DNA of 64,000 nt from Sipunculus nudus (taxonomy: Eukaryota; Annelida; Sipuncula; Golfingiida; Sipunculidae): assembly GCA_026874595.1 (NCBI GenBank), contig CM049322.1:21985400-22049399 (forward strand), written 5' to 3'. The notes below the pieces were generated by a model. That model did no database searches and was not told the origin of the DNA. It saw only the letters and a list, made by a program, of their open reading frames with translations. Of the stretch, positions 35,501-47,500 are shown piece after piece (position 1 is the first letter of the stretch; each line of letters starts with the position of its first letter). The translations under genes and the position numbers were made by a program.

Positions 35501-38500
35501 AAATATGCTCAGTTAGATTCGATGCTGACATGGGAGACAGTTAACTCTGATGTCAACAATCCTGATTTCTGTATCTGCCTCACATTCAGTGTAATGCCTC
35601 ATTCAATCTCACATCAAAACCTGTGCTTTTTTTCTGGATCTATCAGATTACCTGATCTGCTGCCATTAACTGACTTGAAGTTGTGACTTCCTGACCTGAT
35701 GTCATGTCTAGACATCTTGATGTTGTGTCTACCTGACCTGATGTTGTGTCTTCCTGACCTGATGTCATGTCTACCTGTCTTGATGTTGTGTCTACCTGAC
35801 CTGATGCCATGTCTACCTGTTCTGAAGTCATGTCAACCTGTCCTGACTTCATGTCTACCTGTTTTGATGTTGTGTCTACCTGTCCTGACTTCATGTCTAC
35901 CCGTCTTGATGTTGTGTCTACCTGATCTGGTGTTGTGTCTACCTGACCTGATGTCATGTCTACCTGTTCTGAAGTCATGTCAACCTGTCCTGACTTCATG
36001 TCTACCTGTCTTGATGTTGTGTCTACCTGACCTGATGTCATGTCTACCTGTCTTGATGTTGTGTCTACTTGACTTGATGTCATGTCTACCTGTCTTGATG
36101 TTGTGTCTACCTGACCTGATGTCATGTCTACCTCTCTTGATGTTGTGTCTACCTGACCTGATGTCATGTCTACCTGTCTTGATGTTGTGTCTACCTGACT
36201 TGATGTCATGTCTACCTGTCTTGATGTTGTGTCTACCTGACCTGATGTCATGTCTACCTCTCTTGATGTTGTGTCTACCTGACTTGATGTCAAGTCTACC
36301 TGTCTTGATGTTGTGTCTACCTGACCTGATGCCATGTCTACGTGTTCTGAAGTCATGTCAACCTGTCCTGACTTCATGTCTACCTTTTTTGATGTTGTGT
36401 CTACCTGTCCTGACTTCATGTCTACCCGTCTTGATGTTGTGTCTACCTGACCTGGTGTTGTGTCTACCTGACCTGATGTCATGTCTACCTGTTCTGAAGT
36501 CATGTCAACCTGTCCTGACTTCATGTCTACCTGTCTTGATGTTGTGTCTACCTGACCTGATGTTCTGTCTACCTGACTTGATGGTGTGTCTACCTGACCT
36601 GATGTCATGTCTACCTGTCTTGATGTTGTGTCTACCTGACCTGATGTCATGTCTACCTGTCCTGATGTTGTGTCTACCTGACCTGATGTCATGTCTACCT
36701 CTCTTGATGTTGTGTCTACCTGACCTGATGCCATGTCTACCTGTTCTGAAGTCATGTCAACCTGTCCTGACTTCATGTCTGTCTTGATGTTGTGTCTACC
36801 TGACCTGGTGTTGTGTTTCCCTGACCTGATGTCATGTCTACCTGTCCCGATGTCACATCTACCTGTCCTGATGTAACGTCTACCCGTCTTGACGTTGTGT
36901 CTACCTGACCTGGTGATGTGTTTCCCTGACCTGGTGCCATATCTTACCACATTGGTGACTCCAGCATCTGTGAAGTCAAAAATAAGAACGATTCTATCCC
37001 CAGGATGTTCAAGATGATGTTGCTCTAAGCGGTATGCGATGTACCTCTTTGCCTCCTCCACCAGCGTTCCTTTCTTGTGTTTGATTATCTTAAACAGCAC
37101 TGAAAGAAAGACAGAATTGTAAAGTTTAAAGTTTTGAGAAAATAACATTCATATCAGAAAATGTTTATTCCAAAGTTACCTAATCAGAAATTTTTTTTTT
37201 TTTAAATCAGAAATCTCCATTTTGCTGCAGATGTGTAATTCACAAATTTTCAGTATTCATTTGAGAAAATGCTTCAACTACTGATTATTTTCTCCAATTT
37301 TTATTATACAAGTGACCCAAGGGTCATGACAATTAGCTGATAAGAAAGATATTTACAAAATGATTTTTGTCTTCTGACTGCCAAATTTTGTAGGTGATAT
37401 CCCCATTCAACTGAAGCATGGCTCGGAGGATATGGGTAAGAGAATCCCAATTTCAGGTTGCCAAGGAGATTCTTCATAGACCTCCCTGAATACATGTTAA
37501 CCTTAAAAGTTTCAAGGTTGAATTGTTAAGATTTGTACCCTGTTAATGGACAACTGCTTTTTGAAGGTCTCAAAATTAGAGAAAAAATGCGTAAAAATTT
37601 GAAAAAAAATCCAGGTTGAACCACCAGTCAGCAGGAACTGATAAAACAGTCCATGATGATTATGCATGCAAAGAATCATGGTGATTAATGCATAAGTTGT
37701 TCAGATACTTGAGCTTTTGTATCAAATTTAATTATTCTAGGGGGTATTTCTGAGCCCCATAGCTCGGAGGATATGGGTAATAGAGACCTAATTACAAGTT
37801 TCAAGGGTGCTTTTTAATGGACCTCCTAGGATGTCAAGTAAGAATATTCTAGGTCCAGCGGTTATGATTTGTGCCTAGTAAACAGACTGACAACCAAGAA
37901 AGAGTGATCACTATAGCTCAGATGACTTTCAGTCAGCTGAGCTAAAAAATTAATGGTTATTTAAAAATTTTCATTTCGCACAAAGTATTTCCGTAAACTG
38001 CTATGTGGTGCACCATGCAGTTTGCTTCTCTCTTCCAGCTTTTTCTGGGAATGTCACAAAAATTTGATTCTACAAATCTAATAACACCACATAAGTTACA
38101 CACTTCACAGAAATCCATTAGCAACACAATGAGGCATGCTTTGGAGTTAAACATATGCTGTGAACTAAGTCTTGACTATCATGGAGGCTCAAGGAAGACT
38201 TAGATACCAGGATGTACTCTGCACAATGTACTTGTTCACAGAACCAAGCAATCTCCAGTTTACACAAAGACGTACAGACATTGTGGCCTTCCTTGTCAAC
38301 TACGATTTACACAGAGATGTACAGAGTTTGTGGCCTTCCTTGTCAACTACAATTTACACAGAGATGTACAGTTTGTGGCCTTCCTTGTCAACTACAATTT
38401 ACACAGAGATGTACAGACATTGTGGCCTATCTTGTCAACTACAATTTACACAGAGATGTACAGAGTTTGTGGCCTTCCTTGTCAACTACGATTTACACAG

Positions 38501-41500
38501 AGATGTACAGACATTGTGGCCTTCCTTGTCAACTACGATTTACACAGAGATGTACAGACTTTGTGGCCTTCCTTGTCAACTACGATTTACACAGAGACTT
38601 ACAGACTTTGTGGCCTTCCTTTGTCAACTACGATTTACACAGAGATGTACAGACTTTGTGGCCTTCCTTGTCAACTACGATTTACACAGAGACTTACATA
38701 CTTTGTGGCCTTCCTTGTCAATTACGGTTTACACAGGGACATACAGATTTTGTGGCCTTCAGTTAACGCAGAAACATACAGACTCTGTGACCTTCAATTT
38801 ACACATCAACTACTTAAAGATTTTGTAGCCTTCAGTTTACACATACACACTTAGAGACTTTGTGGCTTTCAGTTTACAGAGAGGATTACAGATTCTGCAG
38901 GTTCCAGTTTACAAAGAGGATTACAGACTTTGCAGCCATCAGTTTACAGAGAGGATTACAGACTTTGCGGCCATCAATTTACAGAGAGGACTACAGACTT
39001 TACAGCATTCAGTTTACAGAGAGGACTACAGACTTTGCAGCCTTCAGCTTACAGAGAGGATTACAGATTTTGCAATCTTCTGTTTACAGAGAGGATTAAA
39101 GACTTTGTGGCCATCAGTTTACAGAGAGGATTACAGACTTTGCGACCTTGAGTTTACAGAGAGGATTACATATTCCACAGCCTTCAGTTTACACAGAGAC
39201 TACTTACAAACTTTGCGGCCTTCCTTGTCTACCCCATTGTAGTAGAGAGGGTCACGGCTTCGAAGCTCTGGATTTAGTGAATCTTCATTTATGTCTGTAA
39301 CCATAACAACAAAAAGTTCATGACAGTTTGTTCTGTATGCATGGATGACCCCATATAAGATTTTGTGTACAACCTTTTAGCAACTCATTCCAGAAAAAAA
39401 AGAAAAGTTAATGTGATATTTCCCCATGTATTTCCTTTGTTCTAACTGTATGTTTAAATACACCTTCATGACAGCCAGGCTGTCATGCAAGTTCTCGCAT
39501 GACAGTTTCTAAATAAGGAATCCGTAGCTTACTGGGGAGACCGATGGTAAATCATGGTAACTCAAACATCTTGTGAGAGCCCTGGAAGATTCTTGGAAAT
39601 ATCGAGAGATATTCCACTTAACAATAACAATATGAAATCTCCGTTAAATTGTAAATATATTTTTTTATTGGAAGAATATGTAAATGAAACTTAAGCAATT
39701 TTTTTTTTTCATTTTACATATCATATGATAGGCACTGATCAGTGGTGATAAGCTTTAAACAATATCTACCAAATGTTCTCACCAAGCCAATTCAAGCATG
39801 GAGTCTCTAGAGTAAACTTGTATATCACCTGCTAATATTCCAAATCTCTGAGCAAGGGCCACACAAATCATTGTTTCTGATTAACAGACAGTATCAAGCA
39901 TGGTTATTGCATTTTTTGTGAGTTCTGTTTCCATTCATAAACACGATATTTAGCTAAATGCCTGGTGATTTGTATACATTCCTATTTGAGACCAAGGTCA
40001 CTGAAGTTTGACTGAAAAAACACAATATATGATTTTATGGCATTTTTTCTGTTGCAAACAATGTAAGTTCTTGGGTTATTCTTAACCTTTTTATTCAGAA
40101 GTATCCATATATACTACGCCATATATATATATGCAGTAAGCGAAAGCTAGACTGAGTTGGGGTTCGATTATGGGTGGGAGTATTACAACAACCCAGCTGA
40201 CCAAAATGACCTTTGACCTTGAGGCGTGACATGTGGGACAAATCAGTTACAGCCAAGTGAAATGTTAAGCATCTTGCAATGTTTAACTTGGTATTTGTCA
40301 ATCATGGCATTCGATTGTCATGTATGACCCATGCACATTGTAAAACCTTTTGTGATGCATAACATTTCACTGGGCTATAACCAAATTTTGTTATAAATGT
40401 TGTTTGTTACAAAACTCATCTTAAATATCAATGTATACTATAGTTTCCACGATTCAGTAGATATTTAAATCAATATAACAGTGCTGCTATTTTGAACAGG
40501 AAATGCAGTTAGTTTAAGATCTAGACTACAATCCAACTCACACTCTTCTTATCATCATAAACATTATGCTACATCAATAACTATACTCCCCCCCCCCCCC
40601 AAAAAAAAATATAAATATATATGATCAATTTATGTATTTGTATTCATTACTTTAGTTTACAGCTTATTTTGTTATATTTAAAACCTTTGAGATTTACATC
40701 ATAAATTTCCTCTTACAGTAATACCCGTTGAAAACTGTTAACAAACCATGACCTAAATTAAAATTACTTAATCAGGGTTATTGCCAGCGTACGCATTTGT
40801 TTGTTAAGATGAAGCTGTGATTAGTGCCATAACGCTGATATATCCTGGGTTTAAATCCCTGTCAGATCCTCAGAACTCTTGATTGTTTTGACACGCTTTT
40901 ACACTGGCATTTGCCAGCAGCCTGCATAAAGATAAAGGCCATGACATGATCGTCTATTAGTCCATTTATATGACCCAGTTAAACAAGTGATCATTTAATA
41001 ATATGTCAGCATATCACATAAATAGCCATGCAGCAAAGCAAACAGTATGATTTTTATGTTAATTGATTCAAAGGTTTGAAACTCATTCATTTCTGGTTAT
41101 GCATATAGCACTTTAAGGTTCTGATTTAATTTTATTTAATCTCAGGCAAATCTAAATGGGTGCATTGCTTGCTGCATACAAACATAAGTTGTTGCTCATT
41201 TAAAAAGAGACATATCATGGCCCCTAACAGTGGATACCAATGTATGACAACAGACTGTGGCCCCTCACCAATGGATACCAGCATGTGACACATAGACTGT
41301 GGCCCCCTAGGCCCCTGCCACTGATGCCTATTGATGACACAGATCATGGCCCCTGACAATGGATACAACTGCAGGACTGGGGATACCTGGATGTGTATTA
41401 CATATGCCCCTTACCATGGATATTGTAGCTCTTTCTGAACTTGAAGATAGTGTCAACACGTTCCACAGCTTTCTCCATGCCTCCTGATGTTGTCACGATA

Positions 41501-44500
41501 CACTTAGCATAGAGGTCGCTGTCACGGAGACGGTCAAGGTCACGCTGGTCATACTCTCCTCCGTCAATTGCATCTGAAATTACAGGAACAAGACTCGGCT
41601 TTGTGGTTCAGAAACTTCCCTGTGCAGGTGTAGGCCCTGGACCCTGCTATTAAACATATGGTGCAGGTTGGATAGACTGGCCCAGTCGATGCAATGGATA
41701 AAACTTTATTCTTCAAAATAACAGAGCCATCAAACTTGTACACAACAAATTACATAACTAAATTTTGGCTCTCTGGCTGACTGTTTCATTGACTGGTAAG
41801 GTCCATCAGTTGTGGGACAGTCAGCGCCACACATCACCTTCTCCTGAAATAAGGTCTTTTCCTGTGACATCAGAGCATAATTGGCTGTATTCCCACTGAC
41901 AGATATTTTCTCAAAAATACACACTGTGACTGCTTTCCCTGCAAATGTTACCAGGCCCGTGGATCTATTGATAGCCCCTTGGACTGCAGTTTGTGTTGCC
42001 ATAAAAATGATGCCATTCACATTGAAAAGTCATTGCCTGATATGAGAAGGAAATGTAAGTCCTCCAAAAGCTTTGTGACAGCCTAATATGCAAATATCAG
42101 GGATTCACCATACTGACGTTACAGGGCTTTAGTGAAAAGAGCTGGCACTGAGTTACGTCTATTTGCCCAAAGAATCATCTACAGGTAGGAGGAAAATTCC
42201 TGTCCCCTGATTCAACAAGAAGGCTACATTTTCAACTGCAGTCAGTTTGACTGAAATGTTTTAACATACATTCATCTGTAGAAATTAATATAGCTGCAAT
42301 GTTTTCCTTGGGGTGAAAATTAAGGAAAATAAAAAAGTTTTGAGTTGCTGTACAAAAAAAAATGATTGACAAGCTGACATATTGACAAAGTAAAGTTGGC
42401 TCTCAGACTTCATCATCAGGATTTATAAATTATGATTATGTTTTAAGTTAGGCATATGAGAATATTTTATGGTTTATTTTTACAAGTAAAGGAATAACAA
42501 AGCTCTACTTCTATTTGTTGCTGGCCATTTTTTGTTTCTATGCAAAGTGGAGCAGTAGACAGGCAAGTGGAAAAACTAAGTCTGTGGGGAATATATAATG
42601 AAAAAAAGCCTTGACATCCCAGAATACTCCATAAAATTGGACAGCTAACTCACTCAGCTGACAGCTAATGAGTGACAAATGCCAATATATAACTAGAGTA
42701 CAGGCAGTTGATAAAGACTGTGTATCCACCATATCACAGGGCATGGCTAAAGTAAGGCATTAAATGTTCCTGACATGACCGGACTCCAAATTTGTGGCAC
42801 CAGTGATGTCAATTAAAACTCCTCATATATGTGCAATTTTCACTAAAAACAGATCTACAGATGGATACACCACGCAAGATTTCAGGCCAAGACATCAATC
42901 CACTACTGAGAATAAGTGCATTAATGTATTCTATAAAAGCAGAACAGCATGTGGCACCATCTGTCTATTCTACAACAAAGCTATCCAAGACGGATAAACA
43001 TGCCAACATTTCAGGCTGATACGTCCATCCACTCCTCAGATATGAACAATTTTTACCCATAGCAAACAGATGGATGGATGCCATGCAAAACCAATTACAT
43101 TTACAGATGGCACCACTAGTTTTGAATACAAAATGGAGGTATCAAAGTTCTATGGGCATGCACAATTTCAGGCCAAGACATCAAACCACTACTGAGAAAA
43201 GAGCATTAATGTATACTATGAAAACTGAAAGGCAGGTGGTTCCACCAGTCTGGAGTATGAGATAGAGAGATCCAAGTTGAGATATGGACTGTTATCAAAA
43301 AGATACCCAGATTCATACTGCACAGTAAGGACTGCACCACCAGTCTTTGTTATGCACAACTACAAAGGTGAGCAAATAACTATGCAAGGTTTTATAAAGA
43401 TTGGTCCAAGGGTCTAAGAGAAGTTCTCTGGAAACAAACGTGGCAGCGGGAGCAGAACCCAGTCAACACATAGTATTCGCATAACTTTGTTTTGGAGGAT
43501 ACAATTCGATTCAGAGGTGTATCACTGATTATAATTAAGTTGAGGGAGTGCAATTTATTTATAAATACTGTGGTTGGCTTCATACTGGGTTAATATTAGC
43601 AGTTTCTAACTTTTCCAGTGTTTTGCCAGGGTTCAATTTTCGCAATCTCACCATATTATATACTACATATAATGTATCCTTCCCTGTGTGAAGTAGTGTG
43701 TATGCTAACACAATCTTTACTGTATTTGAGAAATAACAAGGGAACACTGAAGATTTAGAAATTCTTATTTATCATATGGATAATATAAAAGATATCTGTT
43801 AATATACATATGTCATTATATTTATAAGGCATAGATAACGTACAAAGATGTCAATAAGACAACTGTTTCAAAGAATGTTACTTGTTAGTGCTTCTTATTC
43901 CCAAAGGTTTATTTTCGTAATAATTTCCCATTCGCAAATATCACAAATTTGTAACCCTAGCAACAATGAAGCCAACCACAGTATATACCGTAAAATCTCC
44001 ACTTCAAACCGCACTTCCGATTAAAACCGCAACCAGACTTTGCCGAAATTCCAGGCGAGACACTGCGAGGGGCTCAAATACTAAGAACCCCCCTTTAAAA
44101 CCGCACCAATTTTTCGCTACAGAATGATTTGACAAAAGACACAATCAAGCTATCATCTAGAAATGAACCCGCGAAGGTTGCGACTCGGCCATTCTTGTCC
44201 ACTTTAAAATTCCTTTGGCATTTTATTTAAACACATCATAACACTTTTTTGCAGGGTCACTCAAGCATGAAGTTTGGGAAGACGTAAGGGCCGGTGAACC
44301 ACTGCCTGTTTATAAAGATTTTATATTCCGTGCCGTATTCTTGTTTGCTACTATTTTGTCATTATATTTTGGAAAAAAATATTCTGCTGATCCATTTCAA
44401 GTCACTGTATATTTTAATTCTAAAAGTAATATTTTGAAATCTTAATATTTGATGAAAATTCCATTTTCTGGAATTACTCAGATGATTCAAATCATTTTCA

Positions 44501-47500
44501 TACCGGTTACTTGACATCGCTCCATGTCACATTTTGCTAGTGCGTTTGAAAGCATCGCTGGGCAACTTAACTTAATTTCAAAGTAACTGAAGTTACCTTG
44601 TCGAGATACGCACGTATATGAAACATGACGCTTGAAAACGAGTAATTTTAAGGTAAAATTGTATCGGCCAGTCGGGGTAAGCAAGTTTTTTCCTGAAGAA
44701 AGTTGCCGTGTGGGGAGCCATTTTGTCAAGGCAGTGTTCGCGCAAGGCACGCTGGGACGAAATAGGTGGCTGTTCTGTTTACCACCCACCTCGTACAGCC
44801 GTTCAAAATATCCTTAGCAGAATACAGGGACGTTTCAGCACATGGCGGCACTCAAACTTGATTTTAAAACGATCGTCTGCCATTGTGCGACTCTTCACAA
44901 TATCAGCTTTATGTTCATTTACGTTTTAAACAAATAATCATTGCTAAATAATGCCGCAAATGGGTTTAAAGTAGGCTTTTATTTCAATTTAGCTTGATCA
45001 TGCCCAACGAAGTGGGCCGCTGTGTGTTACAGCAGGGTTGTTGTAAACGTATTATTTGGTGACAATTACCAAGATTTTATAACAAGTGATATATCACACA
45101 AAACAAATCAGCAATATTTTTAATTTATAAATAACAAATAATCGTAAATAATACATTTACACACGGCTCCCATGCAAGCAAGACTGCTGCTAAGAACGGC
45201 CTTCGAAAGTTGCAATATTATCGCCCACTCGCCGGCCCAAAAACGATGTCTGTCAGGAAGATATTCAGGAAACCCTTCTAGTATAAACCGCACAGTGCTT
45301 TCAGGAAATCAACCTGATTTAAAGATTTTGAATTTCTTGATTAAACCGCGGTTTTAAGTGGAGATTTTACGGTACATATATACAGTGAAACCTCGAAATT
45401 TTGACCTCCAACAGGACTTTGATAAAGTGGTTGCATTTTAGAGGTTGGCATATTAATAAGGTCTGATATAAAGAGCAAACAAGAATTGGGACCTTGAAAA
45501 AGTCCAACTAAACCGAGGCGGTAGGAGTGGTTTTACTTTATATATATATATATATATATATTATATTATATTATATATATATATATATGTTGTCCAACTT
45601 AAACACTGACCTTTATACTTCTCTGCGAACTTCTGCCTGAGCTCTGCGATCTGTGCTGTTACGTCCTGTCAGTGATAAAAAACCAGAGTTAATTCACTTA
45701 TCCAAACTCACATTCACAAATGAACCCTTGGTAATCAGGAACTGTATGACAGACACGTAACACAAACACTGTACAAAAATATATACACATGCATATATAT
45801 ATGTATATAAATAAAGATAGTGACATGTCAATTAATCAATTTAATTGATGATTTTCTTTCATAATCAATTAAACCGGTTGCATTCTTGGATAATCCATAA
45901 AAATTATTATGTATTCACATCCAAAGAAGTATTATGTAGATAAAATATTCTTATTTTATCAGAGATTAAGAAAAACTTGGCACAAAATACAGAACACCAT
46001 GAAAATCAAACCTTGTACAATGAATCAGTATGAACAATCCTTATATTACCTTGATTTTTTGTGTGATTTAGAAGCCAAACTTAATTCACTTGGTAAATAT
46101 TTTAGGTATAAATGAACTTCAGAAGGTACATTATCTCATCAGTTAACTAGGGACCCAGGGGAATCGACGCTCAGCTGAATTCGTCTATAAGAATATTTTT
46201 AAAGAAATTTTTCAGTATGACAGTCCTGTAACCTTGATCAATAACCTTGTGACCAAAAAATCTTAGAACTTATTATCCTTGAACTTGCAGCATTTAGATT
46301 ATTGTAACAATCTTTAAAAAAAAGACCCTGACCTCTGACCAGGTAACCTCAAAATCAACAGATTTCCTCACTTTCGTCAAGTAAGCCAATTGTGAACGAT
46401 GGAAAGTTTGGAATGAAAAGTTTGATTTACAGTGCATCCACAATCTTTTTAAAGATGTGGCTCCTGTGACCTTCAACTTTGATCTCTTGACCCTGAAAAT
46501 CAAAATGAATTTACTTAAGTGGTGGGTCATTATTAAATCAAGTCTGAAGCCAATCTGTCTATCCAAAACAGAATTATTATCCGTAAACTAATTTGTAAAT
46601 GGATGGGCCCTGTGACCTTGACCTTTGACCCTATGACCCCAAAATCAAACAGAATCTTCCCCTATTGGCAGGTTAGCAATATCTTGAAGATGGAGGGTTT
46701 GCGATGAAAAGTTTGGCTTCAAATGCATATATGCATTCTTTTAAAAGAAATGGGTCCTGTGACTTTGACCTTTCACCATTGGACCCCAAAATCAACACTG
46801 TTCTTACTTTAGTGGTGAGCCATATATAAGTTAAGCTTGAAACTAATATGTCAAACTAAACTGGAGTTATCATCTGTAAACTCATTCGTGAACAGATGGC
46901 CCCTGTGGCCTTGACCTTTGAGCTTGTGACCCATAATTTATTTATGCTCTCCCCAGACTGGCAAGTCAGCTAAATACGCAAGATTGAAAGTTTGAGATGA
47001 AAAACTTGGCTTAAACTGCAGCCATAACCTTTTTTAAATAAATGAGTCCTGTGACCTGGACCTTTGACCTTGTGACCCCAAAATCATATATGTTCTTGCT
47101 TTAGTGGTAGGCCATACGTAAGTCAAGTTTGAAATCCATATGTCAATCAAACTTCAAGTTTTCATCTGGAAACAAATTTGTGTAGATGGACGGATGGACA
47201 GACAGACAGCAAGACAAACAGACAGACAGGGTGAATACTATAGGGCATCCACTTGTGATCAGTAAACACACCAGGTTTTGGGACACTAGATGTAATCACA
47301 GCTGAGAAACTGACATTATTGTTGTTATTTCATAGTAAAAAAAATCGAAAAATATTTGTGAAAATATAAAAAAATACAGGTGGTGCCACCACTTTCCAGG
47401 AACTGACAAAACTAGTCATGGTCAATATTCAAGGCAAGATTCATGACAATCCATGCATTAATTATCAAGATATTGGAGGTTTTGTATCAAATTTTTGATT

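Noticed and set aside
35699-36787. Plus-strand open frame of 362 codons, Leu/Cys-rich
   Set aside because: It is the complement of the 21-bp minisatellite. The open frame follows from a stop-free period divisible by three, and it has no start context or splice partners.
38172-38854. Three long overlapping plus-strand frames with the same repeated peptides
   Set aside because: A 47-bp period shifts frame every unit, so all three frames show the same three peptides. This is array DNA, not a gene.
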